Source of the DNA: an uncultured Pelagibacteraceae bacterium
Lineage (GTDB): Bacteria; Pseudomonadota; Alphaproteobacteria; Pelagibacterales; Pelagibacteraceae
Direction of reading: 5' to 3'
Assembly: GCA_902567945.1 (NCBI GenBank)
Contig: CACFOC010000002.1
Coordinates: 1 to 64,000, forward strand
DNA: 64,000 nt
Shown here one piece after another: positions 48,950 to 58,459 of the stretch (its first letter is position 1; every line of letters begins with the position of its first letter). The notes beneath the pieces are model-generated. The model searched no databases and was not told where the DNA came from. It saw only the letters and a list, made by a program, of their open reading frames with translations. A program made the position numbers and the translations under genes.

Positions 48950-49036
48950 CGGGATATACCAGCGGTCCCTGGGGACTGTCCAGTAATTTCATTTGAAATC
49001 TATTGCCTATTTATACGGAAATGCTAGGATTTTTCT

Positions 49037-50233
49037 ATGACTGAGAAGCTTAATGGAAAAAGAAATATCTATGATATCGTAAAAAAAGAAAAATTAGATG
49101 TTGTTAATGAACCAATAGAAAAAGCCCACGGTCTTCCTAACGAATGCTACAATAATATTGAATATAGTAAAATAGAAAGGAAAAAACTCTTCGAAGATAA
49201 ATGGGTTGTAATAGGTGTTGCTAGTTCAATACCCAAGCCTGGAGATGCAAAACCTTTCGATTTACTAGGAATACCTTTAATTTTATTAAGAAATAAAAAA
49301 AATCAAATCAAAGTCTATCATAATGTTTGCAGTCATAGAGGATATAAAATTTTACAAAAAAAATGCTCTATAAAAAACGTAATAAGATGTCCTTACCATT
49401 CCTGGTCTTATAATTTAGATGGCAGACTTGTAACCACTCCTCATTTGGGAGGAATGGATAAGCACGAATCTAAGAATTTTGATAAGTCTTCAAGTAATCT
49501 TAAAGAAGTTCGTTCCTATGTTTGGTTAGATATGATTATCGTAAACATTTCTAATAATGAAGTATCGTTTGATGAATATATTAAACCATTAAAAGATCGA
49601 TGGTCTAAGTTTTGGCCAGAAAAAGATCAAAAACTAATTAAACACTCAAATGACTTTGGTTATTTTAATTTAAAAGCAAAGTGTAATTGGAAATTTGCTA
49701 TTGAAAATTATTGTGAAAGTTATCATTTACCCTGGGTTCATCCAGGTTTAAATAGTTATTCTAAAATTAGTGATCATTATCATATACAAGGTTTGCCAAA
49801 TAGATTCGCTGGGCAAGGCACTATCGTTTACAATCCTAGGCTAAAAGGAAAAAATAAATTTCCATGTTTTCCTAATTGGCCAAAAAGTAAAATAAATATA
49901 GCTGAATATGTTGCTCTTTTTCCTAATGTGATGATGGGCATTCACAAAGATCATTACTACGCATATTGGCTAGAGCCAGTAAATCATGAATTTACTATAG
50001 AACACATGGAAATTTATTATGTAGGTAATGAAGCTGCAAATTCAAAAAAATTTAAAAGCTTGAGAAAACAAAATTTAAAACTCTGGCATAGTGTTCAATT
50101 AGAAGATGTTCATATTATAGAAGGCATGCAAGAGGGAAGAAATTCTCCTTCGTATAATGGTGGAAACTTCTCACCAGTTATGGACAATCCTACTCACCAT
50201 TTTCATAAATGGGTAGCTACAAATTTGGTTTAA
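49037..50233 (+). CDS. Rieske non-haem iron oxygenase alpha subunit (choline monooxygenase/GbcA/CntA-like)
   Basis: CSHRGYKILQKKCSIKNVIRCPYHSWSYNLDGRL Rieske centre; CNWKFAIENYCESYHLPWVHPGL iron-site motif. Confidence 0.9.
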   Translation: MTEKLNGKRNIYDIVKKEKLDVVNEPIEKAHGLPNECYNNIEYSKIERKKLFEDKWVVIGVASSIPKPGDAKPFDLLGIPLILLRNKKNQIKVYHNVCSHRGYKILQKKCSIKNVIRCPYHSWSYNLDGRLVTTPHLGGMDKHESKNFDKSSSNLKEVRSYVWLDMIIVNISNNEVSFDEYIKPLKDRWSKFWPEKDQKLIKHSNDFGYFNLKAKCNWKFAIENYCESYHLPWVHPGLNSYSKISDHYHIQGLPNRFAGQGTIVYNPRLKGKNKFPCFPNWPKSKINIAEYVALFPNVMMGIHKDHYYAYWLEPVNHEFTIEHMEIYYVGNEAANSKKFKSLRKQNLKLWHSVQLEDVHIIEGMQEGRNSPSYNGGNFSPVMDNPTHHFHKWVATNLV

Positions 50234-50234
50234 T

Positions 50235-51470
50235 ATGAGATTTAATAGAAAAATTATCCCAGATACAAAACCTAAACAAACTTTTGTAACAAAAAAAAGA
50301 TTAAGAGAAGATGAAATAGATTTTGCTAAACTTAGATCTTACAGATTAGATCGAGTTAAAAAAGAATTAGAAAAAAATAATCTTGAAGCTTGTATATTAT
50401 TTGACCCTGTTAATGTCAGATACGCACTTGATTCAGTAAATATGAGTATCTATAATATGCATAATTTAACGCGTTATTGTTTTATACCCGTCAACGGCCC
50501 AGTAATTCTTTATGAATATTTTAACTGTGAAAAATTATCTGAACATTTAAATTTAATTAATGAAATTAGACCGGCTATAACTTGGGATTATTTTAGTAAT
50601 GGAGATCAAGCTGGAATCCAATTAGAAAAATGGATTAATGAAGTAAATGATTTATCAAATTCATATTTTAAAACTAAAAAATTGGCAATTGATGTAATTA
50701 ATGGTCCAGCAATAACAGCTCTGAATAAATCTGGTATTGAAGTTGTGGATGCAAAATCAATAGTTGAACAGGCAAGAGTTATTAAATCACCAGAAGAATT
50801 AAAATGTATGAAGGCAGCTATCGATGTTGCAGAAATTGCAGTTAACAAAATGAGAAATGAAGTAAAAGCTGGAATGACTGAAGATGAACTTTGGTCAATC
50901 TTACACAAAACTAATATTGAACATGGTGGAGAATGGGTTGAATGTAGAATTTTATCATCTGGAGAGAGAACAAATCCATGGATGCAGGAAAGTAGCAATA
51001 AAATAATTCAAAGTGGTGAAATGGTATCTTTTGATACTGATATGGTAGGTCCCTATGGATATTGCGCAGATATTTCCAGAACTTTTGTTGAGGGACATAA
51101 ATTTAGTGAGGAACAAAAAAAATTATACTTAATGGCAGCTGACCAAATAAATCACAATTCTAGATTAATTAAATCAGGGTTATCTTTTAAAGAATTCACT
51201 GAAAAATCTTGGAAACTTCCAGAAGAATATTATGGCAATAGATATTCATGTATGGTGCATGGAATTGGCCTTTGTGATGAATGGCCACAGATAAAATATC
51301 CAACTGATGGTGGTCAAAGAGAAGGTTATTTTGAAAAAAATATGACTATTACAGTTGAAACTTATATTGGAAAAGTTGGTGGAAAAGAAGGAGTAAAATT
51401 AGAACAACAATATTTAGTTGGTGAAAATGGACTTGAGTTAATGTCCCACCATCCTTTAGAAGATTTATAA
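50235..51470 (+). CDS. M24-fold protein, DddP-like (DMSP lyase family)
   Basis: FDPVNVRYALDSVNMSIYNMHN; GGEWVECRILSSGERTNPWMQES; VSFDTDMVGPYGYCADISRTF; RYSCMVHGIGLCDEWPQIKYP: matches recalled roseobacter DddP sequence. Confidence 0.78.
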   Translation: MRFNRKIIPDTKPKQTFVTKKRLREDEIDFAKLRSYRLDRVKKELEKNNLEACILFDPVNVRYALDSVNMSIYNMHNLTRYCFIPVNGPVILYEYFNCEKLSEHLNLINEIRPAITWDYFSNGDQAGIQLEKWINEVNDLSNSYFKTKKLAIDVINGPAITALNKSGIEVVDAKSIVEQARVIKSPEELKCMKAAIDVAEIAVNKMRNEVKAGMTEDELWSILHKTNIEHGGEWVECRILSSGERTNPWMQESSNKIIQSGEMVSFDTDMVGPYGYCADISRTFVEGHKFSEEQKKLYLMAADQINHNSRLIKSGLSFKEFTEKSWKLPEEYYGNRYSCMVHGIGLCDEWPQIKYPTDGGQREGYFEKNMTITVETYIGKVGGKEGVKLEQQYLVGENGLELMSHHPLEDL

Positions 51471-51475
51471 TTAAA

Positions 51476-52327
51476 ATGAATAGTAGATTAGAAAACATTG
51501 TCGACCTTAAAAAATATCCAATTCAAGATTTAAATTCTCCATTGATAAAAGAATTAATAAAAAAATGTAAAAGAGATTTGGATCAGTTTAGTTGTGCTAC
51601 TATTCCTAATTTTATTTTACCTAAATCTTTAAAAATAATGAACGTAGAGTTAGAAAAAAAAATTGATGAAGTTTATATGTCAAAACAAAGTATCAACGCA
51701 TATTTATATTCTAAGGATGATCCTTCGTTGCCCAAAGATCATCCTAAAAGAATATTTATGGAACGTTATAATGGATATTTAAATTCAGATATTTTTCCAA
51801 AAGACTCGGAGATGAAATTTCTTTATGAACAAGATGAACTTTTAAATTTTGTGTCTGCATGTCTTGGAATATCACCTATTTATCGCTGGGCAGACCCTTT
51901 GGCTTGCCATGCGTACAATGTTATGAGACCAGAAGGTATTCTTCCTTGGCATTTTGATAGCTGTGAGTTTACTTTAAGTTTCATGATACAAAAACCTGAA
52001 AAGGGTGGAATATTTGAGTATTGCCCGAACATTCGTAAGCCAGGAAATGAAAATTTAGAAGAAGTTAAAAAAGTGCTTGATGGAGATCGTAAAAGAGTTC
52101 GTCAATTAAAATTAGAACCTGGAGATCTCCAAATTTTTAAGGGTCGTTTTACGCTTCATCGTGTTACAAAAATAGAAGGTAATCGTTCAAGGTATCTTTG
52201 TATACCTGCTTACGTACTAGACCCTTGGAGAGTTAACACTCCTGAACATGCTAAGGCTATTTATGGAAAAGTTTTACCAATTCATATAGAAAGAAATAAA
52301 GCTAGATCAGACGGTCTAGCTGATTAA
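51476..52327 (+). CDS. Putative 2-oxoglutarate/Fe(II)-dependent oxygenase-like protein
   Basis: WHFDSCEFTLSFMIQ...GDLQIFKGRFTLHRVTKIEGNRSRYL: HxD...H and R arrangement. Confidence 0.65.
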   Translation: MNSRLENIVDLKKYPIQDLNSPLIKELIKKCKRDLDQFSCATIPNFILPKSLKIMNVELEKKIDEVYMSKQSINAYLYSKDDPSLPKDHPKRIFMERYNGYLNSDIFPKDSEMKFLYEQDELLNFVSACLGISPIYRWADPLACHAYNVMRPEGILPWHFDSCEFTLSFMIQKPEKGGIFEYCPNIRKPGNENLEEVKKVLDGDRKRVRQLKLEPGDLQIFKGRFTLHRVTKIEGNRSRYLCIPAYVLDPWRVNTPEHAKAIYGKVLPIHIERNKARSDGLAD

Positions 52328-52330
52328 TTT

Positions 52331-53062
52331 ATGACAGACAAAGATATTAATATTAGACAAGAACTTGCAGCTTTATATCGTCTACTAGATATGTATGGAA
52401 TGAGTGATTTAGCAAATCAATGTGCAGGAGCACGTTCAGTTGAAAATAAAGATAATTATTTTATTCATCCTTATGGGATGTTTTATAATGAGATAAAGGC
52501 TTCTTCCTTGATAAAAATTGACAAAGACGGGAAGCCAGTTGAACTAAATAGTCCGTGGTTAAATGATGGATGTATTAACCTTGCTAAATGGATTTTTCCT
52601 GCAAGAGAAGACACCAATTATTTTGTACATGGTCATTGCGAAGAAGTTATGGCTGTTGGTGGCACAGAAGAAGGATTACAATATTTTTCACAAGCGGCAG
52701 TATATTTAAATCATCTTATTGGATATGTTGATTATGAATTTGTCGAGGATAACGAATATGGTAAAAAATTTATGTCACTTATAAAAAAGCATGAAATTTT
52801 AATTACACGTAATCATGGTTATTATACTGTTGGAAAAACTGCAGCAGAGGCATTTTTTAAAGCATATTATTTAAAACAAGCTTGTTCAGTTCAAATTAAA
52901 AATTTATCAATGAGATTAACGCCGCGCCCAATAGATAAGCAAAAAGTTGAATACTGCTGGCAAAATATGTCTAAATCCGAAGATTATAATTATGACGGCA
53001 AAACTGAATGGGCCGCTCTATTAAGAAAATTGGATAAAGAGCAACCAGATTATAAATTGTGA
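52331..53062 (+). CDS. Class II aldolase/adducin family protein
   Basis: RQELAALYRLLDMYGMSDLANQCAGARS; NYFVHGHCEEVMAVG; ITRNHGYYTVGKTAAEAF. Confidence 0.9.
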   Translation: MTDKDINIRQELAALYRLLDMYGMSDLANQCAGARSVENKDNYFIHPYGMFYNEIKASSLIKIDKDGKPVELNSPWLNDGCINLAKWIFPAREDTNYFVHGHCEEVMAVGGTEEGLQYFSQAAVYLNHLIGYVDYEFVEDNEYGKKFMSLIKKHEILITRNHGYYTVGKTAAEAFFKAYYLKQACSVQIKNLSMRLTPRPIDKQKVEYCWQNMSKSEDYNYDGKTEWAALLRKLDKEQPDYKL

Positions 53063-53424
53063 AAAAAACTAGCAAAACAGAAATTTTAACCTGTCATTGC
53101 AAAGAAGTGAAAATTGAATTGAAGTTAGATAAGGATCTTGAAGAATTGGTTAGGTGTAATTGTTCTTTATGCATAAAACGCGGTTCAATTATGGCTAAAA
53201 TAAAATTAAATAAGCTAAAAATAATAAAAGGCGTTGAAAAATTGAAGCGTTATAAATTTGGAAAAAATAAAGCTGAACATTTCTTTTGCTCTATATGCGG
53301 AATATATACACATCATAAATCATACACTAATCCTGAAAATTACGAATTCAATGTTGCGTGTTTGGATAATATTGATACTTTTAAATTTAAAGATGTTCCT
53401 GTTTTTGATGGAAAGAAATTATAG
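53059..53424 (+). CDS. GFA-family (glutathione-dependent formaldehyde-activating enzyme-like) protein
   Basis: CHCKEVKIELKL...VRCNCSLCIKRGSIM...FFCSICGIYTHHKS zinc cysteines. Confidence 0.88.
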   Translation: MKKTSKTEILTCHCKEVKIELKLDKDLEELVRCNCSLCIKRGSIMAKIKLNKLKIIKGVEKLKRYKFGKNKAEHFFCSICGIYTHHKSYTNPENYEFNVACLDNIDTFKFKDVPVFDGKKL

Positions 53425-53438
53425 TAAACTTAGTTAGT

Positions 53439-54872
53439 TTAGTTCCAGCCACCAACTGTTTTGACTTCTAAAAATTCTATAAGACCTTCAGTTCCAGCTT
53501 CACGGCCAATTCCTGAATGTTTATATCCGCCAAAAGGAGAAGCAACGGCTATACCAACTCCATTAACGTCTACCATTCCAGATCTAAGTTTTCTTGCCAC
53601 TCTTTGGACTTTTTCTTTATCTTGAGTTTGAATATAATTTGTCAAACCGTAAGGAGTGTCATTTGCTATTGAAATAGCTTCTTCTTCATTTTCAAAAGGA
53701 ATTATAGATAATACTGGTCCGAAAATTTCGGTTCTTGCAATTTCCATTTGATTATTAACATCAGCAAAAACAGTCGGTTTTACATAATAACCTTTTTCTA
53801 AACCTTTAGGTTTACCAGTCCCGCCCGCAACTAATTTTGCTCCTTCGTCTATTCCTTTTTGAATTAAAGTTTGAATTTTATTGAACTGTACTTCGGAAAC
53901 CACAGGCCCAATATGATCTCCGTCTTTTTGTGGAGAATCCACCTTAGTGTTATTTGCTAATTCTTTTACTTTTTCTACAGTTTCTTTGTAAATTGATTTT
54001 TCAACAAGCATTCGTGTAGGAGCATTGCAGGACTGTCCTGAGTTTCTAAAACATCTTAGAACACCTCGTGCTATCGCTTCTGAATCGGCATCTTTAAAAA
54101 TTATGTTTGCGCCTTTTCCACCTAATTCTAAACTAATTCTTTTAAAATCTTTTGCAGCATTTTGAGAAATTAATGCACCAGCTCTGGTTGATCCTGTAAA
54201 AGAAATCATATCAATATCAGGATGACTGGTTAAAGCATCTCCCGTAACAGCTCCGTCTCCATTTACTAAATTAAAAACACCTGGGGGAAATTTGGCCTCA
54301 TCAATCATTTCAGCAAGTAACATTGATGACAAAGGCGCTATCTCTGATGGTTTTAAAACTACTGTACATGCTGATGCTAAAGCAGGAATTACTTTTAAAT
54401 TAACTTGATTGATTGGCCAATTCCAGGGTGTAATCAAAGCACAAACACCTTTTGGCTCATACAATAATTTTTGATTATTTTTTTCTTCACCTAAATCTTT
54501 TTCAAATTTGAAATCTTTTAATATATTTTTAAAGGATTTAATGTGGCTAGCTCCTGTGGCAGCTTGCATTTCTGTTGAAAATTTCATGGGAGCCCCCATC
54601 TCAAGAGTAATCAATTTTGCCATATCAGCCCATCTTTTTTTATAAATAACATATAATTTTTCCAATAATTCTAATCTCTCTTCTTTTTGTGAGAAAGCCC
54701 AAATGCCAAAAGCTTTTTTTGCAGCACTAACTGCATTGTCTATATCTTTTTTTCCTCCAAGAGATATTTCTGCACAAGGTTCTTCATTTGATGGGTCAAT
54801 TACTTTGTAATTTCTAGGCTCTATTGGAGAGACCCATTTTCCATTGATATAAAATTTTTTTTTGTCTAACAT
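53439..54872 (-). CDS. Aldehyde dehydrogenase family protein
   Basis: LITPWNWPINQVNLKVIPAL; ISFTGSTRAGALIS; LELGGKGANIIF; FRNSGQSCNAPTRMLV. Confidence 0.96.
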   Translation of the reverse strand: MLDKKKFYINGKWVSPIEPRNYKVIDPSNEEPCAEISLGGKKDIDNAVSAAKKAFGIWAFSQKEERLELLEKLYVIYKKRWADMAKLITLEMGAPMKFSTEMQAATGASHIKSFKNILKDFKFEKDLGEEKNNQKLLYEPKGVCALITPWNWPINQVNLKVIPALASACTVVLKPSEIAPLSSMLLAEMIDEAKFPPGVFNLVNGDGAVTGDALTSHPDIDMISFTGSTRAGALISQNAAKDFKRISLELGGKGANIIFKDADSEAIARGVLRCFRNSGQSCNAPTRMLVEKSIYKETVEKVKELANNTKVDSPQKDGDHIGPVVSEVQFNKIQTLIQKGIDEGAKLVAGGTGKPKGLEKGYYVKPTVFADVNNQMEIARTEIFGPVLSIIPFENEEEAISIANDTPYGLTNYIQTQDKEKVQRVARKLRSGMVDVNGVGIAVASPFGGYKHSGIGREAGTEGLIEFLEVKTVGGWN

Positions 54873-54906
54873 TCGATCAAAATAACTTATCTTTTTACTA
54901 AAGTAA

Positions 54907-55713
54907 ATGAATTATTTAAATGTACCAAAAAAAAGTTTAGGACAAAATTTTTTAATAGATAAAAATATCATAAACAAAATTATCAAACTCGTTAACATAG
55001 ATAAAAATAATACAATTTTAGAAATAGGAGCTGGTAATGGAAATTTAACGAGCAAAATTATTAATACAAATGTAAAAAAAATAATTGCTGTCGAAAAAGA
55101 TAGAAAATTATCAAGCTTTCTGAAAAACCGTTTTAAAGACACAAAAAATTTAGAGATAATAAATGATGACATCTTTAATTTAATTCAAGTTGAAAATTTC
55201 GGGAGAAATATTATTGTATTTGGTAATCTTCCATATAATGTTTCTACACAAATATTAGCTTCATTTATAACAATTAATAAATGGCCACCCTGGTATACAA
55301 ATTTAATTTTTATGTTTCAAAAAGAAGTGGCTGATAGAATTCTTGCTAAACCGGGTACTAAAAACTTTGGTAGACTGTCAGTGCTTGCTAATTGGAGATT
55401 AGAAGTAAAAAAATGTTTTGATGTCTCAAAAAATTGTTTTTTTCCCAAACCAAAAGTAATTTCTACTGTTTTATCTTTTAAACCAAAAAATAAAGATAAA
55501 TTTAATATAAAAAATCCAAAAAATATTGAAAATGTCACAAGAGTGCTTTTTTCTTCAAGAAGAAAAATGATCAATAAAAATTTTTTAAAATTATTTAGTG
55601 GGAACAAGTCTATAGCAAAAAATTTAAACCTAGATTTAACTCTGAGGCCTGAAAAATTGAGTTATGAAATGTTTTATAGGATAACTAAAGAATATGAGCG
55701 ATTACTGCATTAA
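54907..55713 (+). CDS. rsmA: 16S rRNA (adenine1518-N6/adenine1519-N6)-dimethyltransferase
   Basis: KKSLGQNFLIDKNIINKIIKLV; ILEIGAGNGNLTSKI; VFGNLPYNVSTQIL. Confidence 0.96.
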   Translation: MNYLNVPKKSLGQNFLIDKNIINKIIKLVNIDKNNTILEIGAGNGNLTSKIINTNVKKIIAVEKDRKLSSFLKNRFKDTKNLEIINDDIFNLIQVENFGRNIIVFGNLPYNVSTQILASFITINKWPPWYTNLIFMFQKEVADRILAKPGTKNFGRLSVLANWRLEVKKCFDVSKNCFFPKPKVISTVLSFKPKNKDKFNIKNPKNIENVTRVLFSSRRKMINKNFLKLFSGNKSIAKNLNLDLTLRPEKLSYEMFYRITKEYERLLH

Positions 55714-56334
55714 TTTGTCAATTCTACTTTTTATTTCCTTCATATCTTGAATTTCTTTTTTTCCTTTTTTCTCAGATATTATAATATTTAATATTTTGTT
55801 ATAACATTCTTCTAAATCATCATTGACCACTACATAATTATATTCATTCCAATGTGATAATTCTTGAGTAAATTTATTCATTCTTTCTATAATCATTTTT
55901 TCTTGACCTTCGTGTCTTGTAAGTAATCTTTCTTTTAATACCTTTTTATTAGGTGGTAGTATAAAAAAAGTTACAAGTTTTAAATCTTTTATTTTTTTTA
56001 ATTGCTGTGTACCTTGCCAATCTATATCAAATAATACATCTTTTCCCTGTGACAACAAATCAATGACAGGTTGTTTAAGAGTTCCATAATAATTATTAAA
56101 TATTTTTGCATATTCAAAAAAATTCTTGGATTTTATTAGTAAATTAAATTTAGATTCATCTACAAAATGATAATCTTTTCCATCTATTTCATTTGGTCTT
56201 GATTTTCTTGTGGTGTGAGACACCGAAATAACAAAATTTTTATTATTTGCGCTAAGCTTTTTAGTTAAAGTAGTTTTTCCTACACCTGATGGTGAAGATA
56301 GAATAAACATCATGCCGTTTTCTTTCAAAGACAT
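55702..56334 (-). CDS. gmk: Guanylate kinase
   Basis: MMFILSSPSGVGKTTLTKKL; SVSHTTRKSRPNEIDGKDYHFV. Confidence 0.96.
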   Translation of the reverse strand: MSLKENGMMFILSSPSGVGKTTLTKKLSANNKNFVISVSHTTRKSRPNEIDGKDYHFVDESKFNLLIKSKNFFEYAKIFNNYYGTLKQPVIDLLSQGKDVLFDIDWQGTQQLKKIKDLKLVTFFILPPNKKVLKERLLTRHEGQEKMIIERMNKFTQELSHWNEYNYVVVNDDLEECYNKILNIIISEKKGKKEIQDMKEIKSRIDKLMQ

Positions 56335-56377
56335 ACAAAATTGAAGTGAATGACATTTGTTAGAACGTCAATTTTTT

Positions 56378-56617
56378 TTAGGCTGATTTTCCTTCAATAA
56401 ATTTTATTGCATCTCCAACAGTAAGTATTTTTTCAGCTTCGCTGTCGGAAATCTCAGATCCAAATTCTTCTTCGAAAGCCATTACCAGCTCGACTGTATC
56501 TAAACTATCAGCGCCTAAATCATCAATAAAATTTGCTTCTTCTGTTACTTTTGATTCGTCGACTCCAAGGTGGTCTGCCACCATTTTTTTCACTTTACTT
56601 GAAACTTCTTTTGTCAT
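56378..56617 (-). CDS. acpP: Acyl carrier protein
   Basis: [45 protein letters not shown]. Confidence 0.98.
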   Translation of the reverse strand: MTKEVSSKVKKMVADHLGVDESKVTEEANFIDDLGADSLDTVELVMAFEEEFGSEISDSEAEKILTVGDAIKFIEGKSA

Positions 56618-56671
56618 TTGTAATTCCTTAATTAGATTTATTTTTCTTTAATAAATTATTAATTATCTTTG

Positions 56672-57406
56672 TCAAGACATATACATACCGCCATTAACAT
56701 GCATTGTTTCGCCAGTTATATACGATGCTTGGTCTGAAGAAAGAAAGGCTACACAATTTGACACGTCCTCCCCTGTTCCAAGTTTTCCCATGGGAATTCT
56801 GGAAGTTAGATATAATTTAACTTTTTCAGCAATATTCATAGTCATGTCAGAAATTATAAATCCTGGCGATACGCAATTAATTGTAATATTTTTTTTAGCA
56901 TATTCAATCGCAAGACTTTTGGACATTCCTATGATTCCAGATTTAGAAGCTGAATAATTTGATTGGCCTAAATTACCTGTGTGTCCAACAACTGACGTAA
57001 TATTTACAATTCTTCCAAATTTTGTTTTTAGCATTTTTTTAATAGAATGTTTTGATAATAAAAAAGTAGAAGTTAAATTAATATCTATAACTTTTTTCCA
57101 TTCTTCATCCTTCATTCTTAAAGAGAGATTGTCCTTATTCACGCCAGCATTATTTATTAATATATCTAATCCACCTAATTCTAAAGAAACATTATCTATA
57201 AATTCCTCAATTCTTGAGTGGTCAGATATATCGAATTTTTTAACCTTTATGCTTGGAAATTGTTTTTTGATTGAATCTAGCTTTTCAGTATTGGTTCCTG
57301 ATCCCAGAACTTCCCCACCTAATGAAACAAATTTTTTAACTAATTCTTTTCCTATGCCTCCACTTGCTCCTGTAATTAAAATTTTTTTATTTTTAAAACT
57401 AATCAT
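56672..57406 (-). CDS. fabG: 3-oxoacyl-ACP reductase
   Basis: ILITGASGGIGKELVKKF; NNAGVNKDNLSLRMKDEEW; YSASKSGIIGMSKSLA; HVNGGMYM. Confidence 0.95.
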   Translation of the reverse strand: MISFKNKKILITGASGGIGKELVKKFVSLGGEVLGSGTNTEKLDSIKKQFPSIKVKKFDISDHSRIEEFIDNVSLELGGLDILINNAGVNKDNLSLRMKDEEWKKVIDINLTSTFLLSKHSIKKMLKTKFGRIVNITSVVGHTGNLGQSNYSASKSGIIGMSKSLAIEYAKKNITINCVSPGFIISDMTMNIAEKVKLYLTSRIPMGKLGTGEDVSNCVAFLSSDQASYITGETMHVNGGMYMS

Positions 57407-58325
57407 TTATATTTTTTATATCATCAATTGAGTTAACATTTAACATTTTAACATTTTTATCTATTTTTTTTACTAAACCAGATAGTACTTTACCAGGTCC
57501 AATTTCTAAAAATTTAGAAACACCCTTTTCTATCATAAAATTTACGCTTTCTCTCCATCTAACTCTTGAGGTTATTTGATCAATTAATAGTGGCTTAATT
57601 CTGTTCTGTTCATTTTCTTCTTTTGCAGTAACATTACTAATAATACTGGGATTAGGTTTAGAAAAGTCAGTATTTTCAATTTTATTTTTCATATTTTCTG
57701 CAGCTTTAATCATTAATGAACAATGAAATGGAGCACTTACTGGCAAAAGTATACACTTTTTATTTTTTTTCTTTAAAATATCGCGAAACACTTCTATTGA
57801 TTTTTTTTTTCCACTTACAACTACTTGACCATTACTATTGTCATTAGCAATTTCGCAAGCTTCTTCCTTCGACGAAGTATTAATTTCTTTTTCAATTTCA
57901 TTTATTGTCATTCCAATTATAGCCATCATGGCTCCTTGGTCCGCTGGTACAGCACTTTGCATTGCTTTTCCTCTTTCGTGTAATAAATAAACTGCCCTGT
58001 CTATTTTCAATGATCCTGCGCAAACTAAAGCTGTATACTCACCTAATGAATGACCAGCAAAAAACTTGGATTGATTTAGATTTAAGCCATATTGTTCATT
58101 CAAAACATTAAATATTGAAACACCTACGGTCAAGATTGCAGGCTGCGTATTTTCGGTTAATTTTAATTTTTCCTCAGGTCCATTTAATATTATATCAGAC
58201 AAAGAAAAACCTAAAGTTTCGTCAACTTCTTTAAAAATTTTTTTTACAGAATCAAATTTACTATAAAAATCCGAGCACATTCCTACGCGTTGAGAACCTT
58301 GTCCTGGAAATAATACAGCCAACAT
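57399..58325 (-). CDS. fabD: Malonyl-CoA-ACP transacylase
   Basis: MLAVLFPGQGSQRVGM; FFAGHSLGEYTALVCAGSL; start placed at 58325. Confidence 0.95.
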   Translation of the reverse strand: MLAVLFPGQGSQRVGMCSDFYSKFDSVKKIFKEVDETLGFSLSDIILNGPEEKLKLTENTQPAILTVGVSIFNVLNEQYGLNLNQSKFFAGHSLGEYTALVCAGSLKIDRAVYLLHERGKAMQSAVPADQGAMMAIIGMTINEIEKEINTSSKEEACEIANDNSNGQVVVSGKKKSIEVFRDILKKKNKKCILLPVSAPFHCSLMIKAAENMKNKIENTDFSKPNPSIISNVTAKEENEQNRIKPLLIDQITSRVRWRESVNFMIEKGVSKFLEIGPGKVLSGLVKKIDKNVKMLNVNSIDDIKNIND

Positions 58326-58459
58326 AAGATAATAAATTATAATATAATTGAATTTTAACTGTTGTATATTGAAAATATTAATAGTATAAAACCACGACCT
58401 CTGCCAATAAAAAGGCGGATTATTCAAAATTGTTTTGAATTAACCAAGGAAAAACGTAA

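Noticed and set aside
50606-50998. Minus-strand ORF 130 aa
   Set aside because: Antisense to DddP-like gene.
54912-55607. Minus-strand ORFs 54912..55172 and 55317..55607
   Set aside because: Antisense to rsmA.
56979-57431. Plus-strand ORF 150 aa
   Set aside because: Antisense to fabG; no motif.
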